This document shows, in pieces, positions 1 through 11,929 of a stretch of DNA of 64,000 nt; position 1 is the first letter of the stretch; each line of letters starts with the position of its first letter. The notes beneath the pieces were generated by a model that saw nothing but the letters and a program-made list of their open reading frames with translations, had not been told where the DNA came from and ran no database searches. The stretch covers positions 6,593,038 through 6,657,037 of the forward strand of contig NC_088173.1 in the NCBI RefSeq assembly GCF_028769735.1, read 5' to 3'. Both the position numbers and the translations under genes were made by a program. The stretch comes from Zonotrichia leucophrys gambelii. Its lineage: Eukaryota > Chordata > Aves > Passeriformes > Passerellidae.

Positions 1-886
1 AACTGATTTGGTCACCAATCTTTGATATGCACACAGGTACTTTGACTAAGGGAACTAACATAAGGTAGACTTAAAATGGTACATGCATTGTTACCCAAAC
101 CACCTTTCTCTCAAATCCTTTCACATCTATCATTGTGTTTATACTCAATCCCAAGATCTTCTGTGAGACACAAAGTTTCTCATAATATTGATAAACACAG
201 TGATTTACTCATTCTTGAAAAAAGCTAGAAGAGAGATTGAGCTACAGTTTTCTTATCTGTTTCCCAGATGCTTCAAGAAATGAGTCATCTGTAAGAGGAC
301 CTGATTCTATGTCTTTCTTGAAGAAAGAAAACAGCGACCTCAAATATCACTGTATTTGAAAGCTTTCTGGCTGAACCATTTCAATAGTCCAGCATCATTT
401 GTTGCCTGAGCACAGAACAGGACTTATGAAGAGGACTGCAATTCGGTGATTCTCTAACTCCAGCTTTACGCATCTCATAAAATGCTGAATTTGGGAGGAG
501 TTTCTGAGAAATCACAACTTGAAGAAAAAGAGGTAATATAAGGAAATACACACCAAAGAAAGCAAATATGTTTTCTGATCTCATTTCCAACCTAACACTT
601 TGTCATTAAGACCTAATATGTTACAAAGATGATAGTGTTAATATTAGGAAAGTAATTCTAAACTACAAAAACATTTCATGTTCTCGATGATACTTAGATG
701 TTTAGGGCACAGACGCACTTTTTACTTTTTTCTCAAGAATTCAATAAATAAAATAAAAATACAGTATAAGTCTTCTGAAAAAAAAATAGAAGAATAGAGA
801 TAGAAATGGCAGCTCTCAGTAATTTTAATGACCAGATGAAATAAAGCACCTGATGCATATCAAATGGAGAGAAAAAAAAATTGTCT
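1..886. other. AT-rich unique sequence, no gene seen
   Basis: All frames are broken by frequent stops and the longest open frame is about 70 codons. I recognise no transposon. Short homopolymer A and T runs are present near 720-790 and 870-880. Confidence 0.6.
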
Positions 887-927
887 TTTTTATGAAATGG
901 AATTTTTTTTACTCCATTTCATAAAAA
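887..927. repeat. Perfect inverted repeat (15-bp arms, 11-nt loop)
   Basis: The left arm at 887-901 and right arm at 913-927 are exact reverse complements, separated by a T-rich 11-base spacer. The total length of 41 nt is short for a microRNA precursor. It could be a fold-back formed by an inverted duplication or a small relic of a transposon. The match is directly visible; any function is unknown. Confidence 0.85.
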
Positions 928-2189
928 TGGTGCCTATGGGGCCACAGATACATTTTCAGAGTTGTACAATAATAGCAAAATCTGTATCAGCTAAAGAGAA
1001 AAATGAAGGAGGAAATTAATCAGTGGTGGGAAGCACAGAACATAGTGAACATACAGTTAACACCCATCTGATTGCCTACATATTTGAGGTCATCCTGACC
1101 AGTTCTAAAACCAAAGCAGAACTATGCTATGCTCCTCTGTGTTGGGTCAGGAAGCCCCAGAGGAATCCATGGGCAAAGAGTTGTCTATATTATCTTCTTC
1201 AAAACATTCAGGAATTCATCTGAGACCTACAAGATACAGAGACAGGGTATTAAGCCAAAGGGTGAATCAGTGGTAGAACATATTCTTCTAAGAAGTTGTA
1301 GGTAGTGACTTTTCACAGAAAGACTTAGAATCAAATGCCTGAACATTTCAGACTGGATTTTTTGTTTACTATTTGACACACAGGCTTCAGGATATGATGA
1401 CTTTCCTACCATGCAAATAGTGGATCTTATTAAAAAAATCTTAAGCTCTGATGCACAGCTACTTATTCCACTATCTAAACTGGATTTTTTTTTTTTAAAC
1501 AAATGGTATCTTATTTTTTTCAGCTAGAAGAACTGTGACACAAAATTCCTCAGGATTAATAGCTAATTAATCAAATGCAGCACCTGAATTCTGGAGCATT
1601 TTATATTACAAGTTTTTGATGTCCTCAGAGCAGTGCTGAAAAAGTTACTCCATTGAAGTATAATCTAAAATGTTGCCATCCTTTCTCCAGACATTGAGAA
1701 TCACAACGAATAGAAGACTTGCTTGAACAGTAGAAGAGAAAAAAATGGCCCCTCATCTGTCTGAAACAAAACATTATACTTAGGAAAGAAGGCCAACAGG
1801 GTAACAGGTATTTGAACTAAACTTGTGGCAACCCATTCAACCTTTTCTAAACCAAGCATCTTTTCTCAGAAAGCTACTATCAGCCTCTTGAATTCTAAGT
1901 ATTTCAAGTATATCAAGTCTACTGCAAAGCAGAAGCACTAGAGCCAGATGAAAAGCCTAGAAATTTGTAGAGAGGATAGATTCTAAATTTTTAGAGGGAA
2001 TAAAAGGGTATTGAAAATTACTTGGGCCTTTTGTTGTAGCTAATTATTTTGAAAACTAAAAATGTTACCTGAATAATTTTTTTTTTTTGTGAGATGTAAT
2101 GTCTCAGTAATAATGGAGAATTAATGAGGCCCAGTTAACCAGATAAACCATGCTTCAGCTTCTAACATGCTCAGTATGAACAATAATTA
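928..2189. other. AT-rich unique sequence, no gene seen
   Basis: The longest frames here are 66 codons (+, 1023-1223) and 91 codons (-, 1227-1502). Neither has recognisable protein character. No repeat family is recognised. Confidence 0.55.
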
Positions 2190-2392
2190 TCAGAAAGAGC
2201 ATCTAATTAATCAAAGGTAATTCTGACAATCAGTTGCTAATGTAGCTATGCAGGCCAAGATTTGTTAACCCATCTCTCTCCCAAAAACTTATTATGGCAG
2301 TAAAGGAAACCAAAGAGAACAGATGCCTTTATTTTTTTATGACTTGTTCTTCTTTCATCTGTTAAACTTGTAAATATTGCAGACTTTGAGAG

Positions 2393-2408
2393 CTCTGCTT
2401 AAGCAGAG
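2393..2408. repeat. Perfect 16-bp palindrome
   Basis: CTCTGCTTAAGCAGAG is self-complementary with no spacer. It sits inside the enhancer-like block. A dimeric DNA-binding protein site is possible but not demonstrated. Confidence 0.7.
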
Positions 2409-2590
2409 TTGGTGAGGAGATGATCACAAACAAAATAACACAAAGCTCAGGGATATTTTTAAGGCAGCTTTTGGAAACGACTACCTTGCTTTTGCTGCTC
2501 TGACTTGTGTTTCCATGGAAGCAGGACTAGACATGGACACAGTCACTAGCAGATGAGGCAATTCCAACTGCCAGTTTCTAGTTCTCAGCT

Positions 2591-2604
2591 GTTTCCATGA
2601 CAAC
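2591..2604. promoter_or_regulatory. X-box-like RFX site
   Basis: GTTTCCATGACAAC fits the X-box pattern GTHNCCATRRNAAC (as defined in nematodes), which RFX-family factors bind upstream of ciliary and other genes. It is weaker against the stricter vertebrate form. A second copy with one mismatch (GTTTCCATGGAAGC) lies 82 bp upstream at 2509-2522. A chance match is possible. Confidence 0.35.
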
Positions 2605-4158
2605 CCAACCAGTGCTGGCGCCCTGAAAAGGAGGTGAAGTATTTAAAACACTACAGTACTTTTAATAAATATCTGCTGCTGTACACGCACAACACAGACA
2701 CCTTACATCTCCGGCTACAAAAACGCTGCTCAAAGGAGCACTGAAAATACATCTTGATACCAACTACTACTATTTCCCTGGGCAGGTTTCAAGGAGAAAG
2801 AATGGATGGTTTCTGAGAGCTAATTCCATCCTGACATTCAGGAGCCAGGGGGAAGGGTTGTTCTCGTCTTTCAAAAAGATGGAAATAGATAATGATGCTG
2901 TGCTAAATATATGTTATTGTTTCACAAGGAAAACACAATATTTTCATATATTTGGTGTCATTTTGCTATAAAGAATTAACCAAAGCCCTCTTGAAAGAGC
3001 GACAGTCTGGTAGATGTGGGACTGAACAACTTAAGATAGTTCTCAGGGTGCGCAGAAATTTTGGGGCAGCAACTGCCTTTTGCTTTGCTTAAATTTTTCA
3101 CACTTTTTGAATAGATGCATATGTCTTTGGTCTTAGGAAGAGATAGATGCAGTCAAGGGCCATCTTCTTCTGTCTGCACTCTTTGGAGAAAGGGTACACA
3201 GGCATCAGTTCTTCTGCCAGCAGGTACATGTCACAAGGATCAGCTGCAAACCAATTCTCATTCTAATCCTAGCTGCAGTTTAAATCTGTTCCCTTCCCTT
3301 AAACAAAGCACTTGAGCTAGAAAGGATTAAAAAAGAGACAGAAAAGCCAAGTTTACTCATCTTGCTAAGAGAAACTTTAATATGGCACCTCTGGAAATAA
3401 GGGGAGGTGAATTGGTATGTGTAAATTGTTATACAAAAGCAATGATACATTTTGTGTAGAGGTTGTGATGTCGTGTCTCAGAAAATTGAAAACCCAAAGA
3501 GTCCATACCATTTCTGATGCAACTTACAGGAAAAGGAAAAAGAAGGGATGGCATCTTGAATAAATGTCACCTGTAATACAAGCCTGTATTTCTTCAGAAA
3601 CAATATTGTCACCACTATATATTGCATATACCAAGAGAAAATGCTAGAGGCTTTCTCTCAGTGATGAAGCAGAGAATAAGTAGACAACCAATAAAATTGG
3701 AATAAAAAGCCTTAAAACAAGTATTAAAACCAGATTATCAAAAGGGAGCATAAAGTTTGGTACCAGAATTAGAAACAAAGCTGTGCTTTTGCTCTTCTGT
3801 CTTCCAGAGGCGCCTAATTATCATACTACAAGGATGACATAGACTAGTGGAATTAAGTTTGTCAGCGTTCTCTCACATTGTGAAAACATCAGATTCAGAC
3901 TTCCATGATATAAATCAAACCTACCAGACTCCTACATGATGAGAGCTGATCCGATAGGTCCACAAATTAATGACCTCATGAGGTCTTTAATTCAATCTTT
4001 TATAGATATGCACAAAATATAGAGTAGTTTTCATGAAACAAACTACATTTTAACAAAGGAGTTTTTGAAGATAATTGTGTATTCAGTCAAGTTAATAAAA
4101 ATACTTGCCTTCTTGGAAAGTATAAACAGTTGGAAATACATACATAATGTGTTATTCA

Positions 4159-4182
4159 AAGAAATTGGCCAAGAAATTGGCC
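4159..4182. repeat. Tandem 12-bp duplication
   Basis: AAGAAATTGGCC occurs twice in direct succession without mismatch. Confidence 0.85.
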
Positions 4183-6459
4183 AACAAAAAAAATTGAGAT
4201 TGAGAACAGACTTCCTTTATTCCTGCTTGAAAATTGCCTTTAGTGCATTTACAGCTGTCTGCCTATTGCACCTACCACATAAGGCTGGTATTTCTGTAGT
4301 GGTAAGAAAACATATGAAGGATTCTGAAAACCTACCAACTCAAGAACATCAAAGTATTGGGAGCATTATAATTCTTAAGAAAATATTACTCAATTTGGCC
4401 AAGAAATAAAAAATTGATTTTGGTTTTGCATGTCTGTACAAAGGACCATCCTGACCCTTGCCAGCCTTTGACACATCTTTTAGAATGCATTAAATATTTG
4501 AATTCCCATGCCATACCCTTGAAATATTCCGACAAATGTGAATAAGGATAGCAAACAACTGGACATGATTTTTTTAATGGTATTTTTAATGTAGCAGAAA
4601 TAATGTTTAAGTTTATCAGCCCAAGCTACCACAGCTTTCCATCAGAGGGAAAAATTATTTTTCATAGTTTAGGAAAGAATTATTCAGAAAGGAAAAGTCA
4701 GAACAAAGCTTTAATTTTTTATTATAAAAGATCACAGGTTAGGAGCCAGGTTCTTCAGTATGACAAGACTGCAGTGGAGCCAGAATTACACTGAACAGTG
4801 CTCTCTATTAGTGTTTCAAACTGCATTAGCACAAAGCCTGATGATCTTTGCATTTGCCATGGAACTCGAACATGTGCAGGCAGGAAATGCATCCACAAAG
4901 GAAAGGTCAGTGCTTATATCCTGGAAATAACACTCCTAGCCTTGCCTTAAGGCACAAGCAGGCTGAAAAAAGCCTTGAACTGCAAGGAAGCCATTGCCGA
5001 GTATATAGAGCAAAAACTAAAATGCTGTTGAGAATTCAGTGGTATGGGGTGAAGTCAAGACTACTTAACAATGTCATTTAGGGTTAGGAGCATAGAGCAT
5101 GACTTTACTACAACACAGAAGGATCTGTGGAACAGAAGGCAGAATCCATCACCATGAACAGCTTTACAGCTTTGACAGAAAGCTCCAGGAAATACAGAAA
5201 TGCACTGACCAGTTTTACGAGTGCAACTAGAAGAAACAGTTCTTGCTCTAGTTTTTGCCAGGTCTCCAAACATGACAGTCAAAAAAGGTTTCCCACAAGC
5301 TAAACTGAAGATAAGCTGTGTATGACAGCTAGCTAAATTGTTTATATGGGATCAGACAGAAATCTCAGAAGCCTGAAGTGCTGCATTTGTCACATCTGCC
5401 TATAGAAGCAGGTCCATGGAGGGCACATGAGGATGAGTCAAGTTCGAACAGAAAGTAATTCAGTACCAGCTCTGAGGTAGACAGAGGGGAGATTACATAA
5501 GAGCAAGAACTTAATATTTGACTCATGGTCTAGGTGAGAAGAGAAAAATTTACTGCTACTTACAGTAGATTATGCTTTTACACACAATTGATTACTTCTT
5601 CAACTTCTGAAAGGAACACCATGGGAGAAAAATATAAAGAAGTTGAAGGAATGTGGGCAAGAATTTCTCTCTGTAAAATCAGAACAGCAAAGTGGTAACA
5701 GAGCTGATGTCAACTAAGCCACGGACAAATTAAATCAAATAGGAAATTATTCTAGCCATGTTGGATCACTTCAGAACATTTTTCCATGGGCCAGCAAACA
5801 AGAAACACACATGCCAAAGGGCAGGAGACCTATATTTTCTTTTCCATAAATCCCTGGCAGCCGAGAGGAGAAATGCCATCCTGAAAAAGGAGGTTGTCAC
5901 TGTTAACACAGAGCTGCATGCAACTAAATCACTGAGTAGTTACACAAGACCAAAAAAAAGATGGTCACAGGTCACAAAAGATGATTGTAAGTTGCAGGTG
6001 ATTGTAAATTGCAAAATGCAGTCAAAATTCTGGGAGGACATTCTCCTTCATGTATTTTAAGTTAATCCTGCTCAACAATATGTGAATAACAGAGGTAGAA
6101 TGCAGATGGAAAACAAATTGATTCTCTAAATTGAAAAAGTGGAAGACATTAAATATAGGGAGAAGAAACAAAAATCAAATAAAATGTGCAGCTATATTTG
6201 GGTGTATTGGTTATCAGTGCAGTTAGAGATAAATCAAAAGTATTTCAGCTCAGTATTTCTGGGGCCAAAGTTGATCGAGCCACAATTAAAAGCTGTAGCA
6301 ATAATAAACATTATGGTCAAACCTCTATTATGTGTTTTATTGTAATGCAAAAGCAAGAACATGTTTCTTTTGACTCATATATTATATAAGTAAGCACTCT
6401 TTCAGGAATCAAAGGACACCATTTTTTAACAAAACTACTGTTAGCCAAATTACTATATA

Positions 6460-6520
6460 AATTTTTTAGATTTATATAAATTTCATAAATTTATATAAAT
6501 TTCAATATATAATTTGTCCA
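6460..6520. repeat. AT-rich tandem/palindromic stretch
   Basis: Repeated and partly palindromic units of the type TTTATATAAATTTC occur here. It is low-complexity DNA with no coding character. Confidence 0.6.
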
Positions 6521-8733
6521 TTATTCTTTTAAATAGCACTTTAAAATTAATATACTCCATATTTTGCATTGTCTTCACTGAATCATAAACAGAGGAAAAC
6601 TGCATTAAAACTACAGGTTTTCCCAAAAAATGATAGAATTTTAGAGTTTTCGCTTTGCTGTCATGATTGAAAAAAATGAGCAGCTGTCATGATCCCAGAC
6701 AAGGAGAAAAAGCACAGTCCCTTTATTAAGCCAGATATGTGGAGTTCTATGAGTTAAAATCAACAAATTCCTTCAGCAGATCTTTGGTTTCAGTAGTTCC
6801 TTGTCATGAATCAGAAACCAAGCTGCCAATCAAGGAAAGATATGTTTTTGTAATACTTCAACGTTATGTCTCAATAAAGTCCCATTTCAGTCTTTTAGGC
6901 TGTCGGTATTCATGGTGGCATCATGCTAGAAGGATTTCTGAGTATTAGTCATCCAAAGAGAGCTTCAGGCCTCTTTCCTGGCTAGCAAGGGCTGGAAGCA
7001 GGAGCTGACTCATGCAGCCATGTCTGCTTGCAACATCACCAAGTCCTGCAATTTATGATGAGTGCCTGTAAGCCCGTGGCAAAGGAAATAAGCTCCTTTA
7101 TAAGTAAAAAACAGTAGATTTGAAAATTATTCTTTCCTGTCTTAATCAAAAGTAGCATACTTGGTAATGCTGGGAAGTAAAATGCTTTCCTCAGAAAAGC
7201 TTCCATACTATAAAAGAGTTATAGGTATGTCTCCCCACATCAAAATATCCTTCTTTCTATGGTAATTTCAAGGCAACCTCGGACATTGCTATGCTTTATG
7301 ATAGCAGAATTTCCTGCAACAATTTTTCAAGAAAAAAATAATTTTCAATGAAAAAGAGGGATTCCTCAGTATCAAAATATTAATTTTCTGTATTTGAAAT
7401 ACCTATAATTTCAGATTATTCATAGTTATTATTTTTACTTTCTGCTTTAGAGATGGTTGTATTTTGCTTCACATATTCCTCTAATTTTGTAATTTATTTT
7501 AGCAATGTTATCCACAACACTATTTTCTTTGTGTTTTCAGTATTTTTATAATACCTACTTTTACTATTTTTCCACTTGGAACATTCAATTATTTTGTTTT
7601 CATTATTAACCATCATGAAAAACTTTATTTTTAAAGATAAGAGCTTCCAGGTAACACAGTCAATCTTTCTTGTCCTTTAGTAATTTCTTCTGTCATTTCC
7701 CTCTTAGCCAGTGCAGCTTTTCAAAGAGAAATTTAAAAAGATGGCCTGAGAAAGAGTTCATACCTAAAATATTGTTAAATGTCCTGATGCCTCTCATTAT
7801 TCTTATTTGCCTTTGATCTTTTCCAGTCAGTTTTCTAAAAAGAAATTTTCCACCATGGTAACGGACAAGCAATTAAATGGAGTTCTAGACCTGCCTGTTT
7901 TAAAATTGTGTTTTATGTATGTACAAATCAACATTACATTGCCTAAAGTTCAGAAAAATTATTGTGCATACTTTGCAGAGCAGTCCCCTTGGAGATATTG
8001 TTTCATTCAAACATTTAGACCTCTACAGCTGATATTTCAAGATATCCAGAATTGATATTCATTACATGCTAACTATGCAACAATATTTTTCTTTCTTTAA
8101 ATTTTCATGGGTTAAAACAAAATACTCCACTGCACAACAGCCAGTAGTTTAAAAATATTCATGTAGTGGACACAAGAGCAAGTCCCTGCTATTTCCATTT
8201 TAAAAGAAAAAATTGTACACCTTGTCATAAGGCCTGGCATTTTCCAAATCCATGACTGTTTGACCATTTTACACAATAGCCTAGATCTAATGAGGACATT
8301 TCCTAATAAAGACTATGCATCTGTACACTGAAAATCAAAGTTCAAGACTCCTACACAGCCTAAGGGAAGACTTCAGCCAGAATGTTACTGGAGAAAAATA
8401 AGGACCTTTTTCTCACACTGCTGGCATCTATTTTTGATTTTGCTCTATAACTCCATCCTACACTTGGGACTTCTTTTGCTACAGATTTTTTTTTTATGTT
8501 ATGCATTCTCTTCACTATCATATTCCTTCTGAAACAAAACATGAAAAGGAGAAAGTAGAACAGTAAAAACCAGAAGAAGCAGTTGCTTTAATACACCTAA
8601 AGCCAAATTACTCAGCATAAGGAGGTCATCTGGCTTATACTGCAATTAACCAGACTTTCATTATTTAATAAGAGAAATCCATAGTAAAATGCTTAATTTA
8701 TGATTTGCCAGTCTATAAAATATTCACTGTTTT

Positions 8734-8758
8734 CATTTTATTTTTTGAAAATAAAATG
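8734..8758. repeat. Perfect inverted repeat (11-bp arms, 3-nt loop)
   Basis: CATTTTATTTT at 8734-8744 is mirrored by AAAATAAAATG at 8748-8758. The composition is simple (A/T), so chance or slippage is the most likely origin. Confidence 0.75.
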
Positions 8759-9779
8759 TATTTTGAATAACTGATTTAAATACGTAAAATGGATATTGTT
8801 TGTATGCCACATGCCATATTAAGTCCACAAAATTAGAAAATTTAGTAAATTATCATCCTCAACATTTCATATGCCTTTCACTATGAGCTGAAACATCACA
8901 AGCAATTATGACCAAATTTTTATAGACTTGACAAACCAGAAAGAACAAAAAAGAAATGGCATGTAGATTAGAATAAAGATGCAATTATTCAAAATATTCT
9001 TGTAATAAAAATGGATTGTTCTTCATTGACATAAGCAGCATCACTTGAAACACAGTAAGGCTACTTTTGTGTTGAGAACATTTTAGAAATTTCAATGGGA
9101 CTGAAAAGAACCCAGACAAGGAGGTTTCTGGGTCACTGACTTCAATGCTAGTCATTGTAAGTACCTATAGATTATAATAAGCTTTATAAAGATGAAGGTT
9201 TCATCTAAAAATGTGTTACTTCTTTTACTACATCAGATCCTACTTAATTGCACCATGCCCTCTATGGTTTAATGACTTTCCTTTAATTTCCAACCTACAT
9301 CTTTTAAGGGAATTTATGTGTTATTACAATTTTTGTCTAAAAAGATATTCTCTCTATATGGTGCTTATCTTTCTGGAGTATCTAGCAAACACTGGGAAGA
9401 GAGTCAGTGCATTTTAGAATATTCAGTTCTATGGCTATAAGACTGAATGCCATATAAAGTAAACCAATATTAGAAGATCTTGAGTGTTTCTAAATCATTG
9501 GTAGTAGAAAGTTATAAGTACCCTTAACTCCTATTAAAAAGAATCAGGATGAGAAAATGCCTGTCCTCCTGCATAATCAAACCCTCTGAGAGTACTAAAC
9601 ATGGAGTTGAACTGCAATGTTACATCTAGGAGAGAATTACACTGAAATACTTCCTGTTAATAAAATATTTCCATATGGTAGTCCAACAGTACTCTATTCT
9701 CATTTGTATAAAAAAGCACTTGCAGTTCTGTAGGAAACATAATTTGTCTTGAAAAATGTTTTATAATTAAATCACAGAT
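8759..9779. other. AT-rich unique sequence, no gene seen
   Basis: Stops are frequent in all frames; the longest open frame is 68 codons (9211-9417). No repeat family is recognised. Confidence 0.55.
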
Positions 9780-10180
9780 TTTATGTGTTTTTCATGGATG
9801 TTTCCAGCTCACCACAGAACCTTCTTCTGTGGTTTCATGGTTACACACTCAAGGCACGGCATCCCCTGCACAGGACCTGCACTGCACAGGTTGGAATTGC
9901 CAGTGAAGAAGTGCTGGGGCCTGATGTTCATTCCCTACCAACACCCTCCGGGCTCTGGCTGCACTCAGCTCTTCTCAGGGACCTGTGGTGCTCCTCCAAA
10001 GGTCCAGCCATAAATCCTAGCACAAGGCAGACAGACTTGCAGCAGGTCAGGGAGGATGTGGAGAGGGGCAGATTGTTTTCTGATCAATATAGCAGAGAGA
10101 TGCTCTGCTCTCCCAAATGCAACACTTCCTGCCGACCTCTGCAAATACTGCACTTCTGTAAAAACAACAACACATAGCAA
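9780..10180. other. GC-richer block with overlapping open frames
   Basis: This stretch is clearly richer in G and C than its surroundings. It has open frames of 130 codons (+, 9785-10177), 76 codons (+, 9783-10013) and 103 codons (-, 9965-10276). Openness on both strands at once suggests low stop density from base composition rather than a gene. The translations match no family I know. A hairpin with 8-bp arms lies at 9812-9832. It may be an unrecognised repeat or a conserved element. Confidence 0.3.
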
Positions 10181-10436
10181 TGTGTCGATGCAGGGTGTGG
10201 GTTTATAATATATGAGAAGGAACATTGCTTTTCCAGTAGTTAGGAAACACTCAGGAAACAGGAAATACATCAGCAATTAATGTTTTTATTCCCAAAGAAA
10301 GCATTACCATCTTCAAAAAAATAATGCTGCCACTGTGAAAACACTTCTTTATACAAAGCAGGCTATCTAAATGCTTTTTGTCTCTGTAAATTCAGATCCA
10401 AATGAACATCTCTTTGAAATACTGTCTTTTCTACAG

Positions 10437-10622
10437 AGCTCATGAATCTGACATACCAGTCCCAGAGCCCTTACAGACAGCTATCCAGTTCCAGCTCCTT
10501 CTCTGGCAGCCTCCAAAGGAATCATTCAAAGACTGTGCTTGCAGAAACATCCTTTTCATACACATTAATTATATGTACTGAAACAGCAGTTTCTCCCTGT
10601 GTTTTTGCATATACTGTGCAAT
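10437..10622 (+). other. Exon-like open segment between splice-site-like signals
   Basis: A pyrimidine-rich tract ending in CTACAG (AG at 10435-10436) precedes this segment, and GTAAGT at 10623-10628 follows it. One frame, containing ATG at 10442, is open throughout. The 186-nt length is a multiple of three, as for a symmetric cassette exon. The predicted peptide is serine-rich (SSSSSFSG) and not recognised. Such combinations arise by chance in 64 kb, so this is a weak candidate. Confidence 0.2.
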
Positions 10623-11389
10623 GTAAGTAGGTACAAAATTATCAGCAAAGTGCAGAGCAGTATCTTCATAAAAAATCCCTAGTTAAAAATTCTGACATTA
10701 AATTTATACTGAAAGTTGTCATTCTCCTGAGCATCCAAATATGTCTCTGTGCTTTCATTTTCAATTTTATAAACTTTGGAGGTACTGTTTCTTCTGGTTT
10801 TGTGGGGGTTTTTTTTGGTTGGTTTTTTTTCTAGAGATATTTTTTAGGGAATTATTTTGTCTTTCCTTGTAAGTGGATTACAGGTACAAAAAAAGAAAAA
10901 AAGAGTATTATTCTGCAGTGCTGTTTGCTTTTGGCTTTTGACAAATAAAGAAGGCAAGAAATTCTTCAAAGTGTAGAGGATGCACTGAGCTACAGTGCAC
11001 CCTATGTCATCACATGCAGTATGCACAGCAGAGAAACTTCCATACGGGTGTCCACCAGTTTTGGAAATGCCATGTGCTTTCTGCTGTGTATTCTAGATGT
11101 AGAGTACATTATGTATGCATGTAGAATATAAATGTAGAATACAAATGTAGAATATTCAGAAACCTGGTAAGTTTCCAAAACAAATGAAAACCTAAATAAA
11201 TTCTGTCAGATGACACCCACTAAATTAAAACCAAGCCAGTCATAATTCAAGGAGTTCAAAGGGCATACACAGGAGAGGTGTCTTGATTCTGGAGAGGATC
11301 AGAAAAAAGACAAAAGTATCTGTGTGATCAGAAGAGGATCTTCTTGTTATGTTTGCCCAATTATCCCATCAAAAAAAACCAAACAATAT
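10623..11389. other. AT-rich sequence with low-complexity tracts, no gene seen
   Basis: G/T-rich low-complexity sequence lies at about 10790-10835. A degenerate tandem repeat of a 12-13-bp unit like AATGTAGAATAC occurs at 11119-11156. No coding frame or transposon is recognised. Confidence 0.55.
11119..11156. repeat. Short tandem repeat, ~12-bp unit, three copies
   Basis: Three imperfect copies of a unit containing GTAGAATA follow each other. Confidence 0.7.
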
Positions 11390-11391
11390 TT

Positions 11392-11860
11392 AAGGTAGCA
11401 ACAATTTTAATTGAATAGTTTAGAAAATATATAAATAAGGGATAATTTGGTTCAAATAATAGCGCATAAGCAAAAACAACCACGGGGTACGGAGTGCAGG
11501 GTTCAATGACCCTTGCCACTTCACGTACAAGCTTGCCAAGTAAAAGTCACTCCTTATATGCCATGTGTCAATGCCATCTCCTCCTATTTTCGGTTTGTCA
11601 CTTTTCTGTCTCCGCCTTCATTACCACCTTTACCACGCATGCTCCACCACTCGGTTTGGTGGTCGCACAAGTCTTTGGGGGTCGTCACTGATGAAGGCCC
11701 TGTAGTCTTCTTCGTTGTCCTTTAATTCACCTTTGGGTTACACATGCGCACCAAGCCAGTACAATGTAAGCCAAGACTAACGTATCACTGCATCTACATA
11801 TCAAAGCAATAAGTCCCTTATAATTAGCATTTTCTTGGACCCAACCAGGTTCTTGGTCAT
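11392..11860 (-). mobile_element. Endogenous retrovirus LTR (solo or partial), minus orientation
   Basis: Read on the minus strand, this segment has the order of a retroviral LTR: a CpG-containing U3-like part, a TATA-like CATATAAGG (plus coordinates 11552-11560) and, about 150 bases later, an ATTAAA poly(A)-like signal (11406-11411). It keeps many CpG dinucleotides where the surroundings have almost none, suggesting a younger insertion than its neighbours. The text resembles ERV LTRs I associate with songbirds. I could not fix the exact ends or a target-site duplication, so both borders are approximate. No gag, pol or env sequence is recognised beside it. Confidence 0.5.
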
Positions 11861-11913
11861 TTTTAGCAACTGTATCTTCAGCTTCTTTCCTGTGGTCCTT
11901 GAGAACATCTGCT

Positions 11914-11929
11914 GGGAAGGGGGGGTGGG
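11914..11929 (+). other. G-quadruplex-type motif
   Basis: GGGAAGGGGGGGTGGG supplies four runs of at least three G separated by loops of 1-2 bases. The 7-G run has to be split to give two of these runs. It lies just beyond the LTR-like segment, next to a C/T-rich run (11935-11959) that reads as polypurine on the LTR sense strand. Confidence 0.5.

Larger units (their letters stand above)
2190..2680. promoter_or_regulatory. Enhancer-like non-coding block (candidate conserved element)
   Basis: Several transcription-factor-like motifs cluster here. A homeodomain-type TAATTAA is followed directly by a TCF/LEF-like TCAAAGG (2204-2217). A perfect 16-bp palindrome CTCTGCTTAAGCAGAG lies at 2393-2408. 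Two X-box-like sites follow at 2509-2522 and 2591-2604. Downstream is a TATA-like ATTTAAAA at 2641-2648. The motifs are seen directly; regulatory activity is inference from their density and cannot be proven without conservation or chromatin data. Confidence 0.3.
2681..8733. other. AT-rich unique sequence, no gene or recognised repeat
   Basis: Open frames reach 114 codons (+, 4065-4409) and 100 codons (+, 5758-6060) but lack domains, good codon character or splice context. Small features include a 12-bp tandem duplication at 4159-4182 and a very AT-rich palindromic stretch near 6460-6520. I see no CR1, LTR or RNA gene. Confidence 0.5.

Noticed and set aside
4065..4409. 114-codon open frame, plus strand
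   Set aside because: Lysine/isoleucine-rich translation of AT-rich DNA with a tandem duplication inside; no domain.
9785..10177. 130-codon open frame, plus strand
   Set aside because: Other frames on both strands are also open here, which points to base composition rather than coding. The block itself is kept as a low-interest finding.
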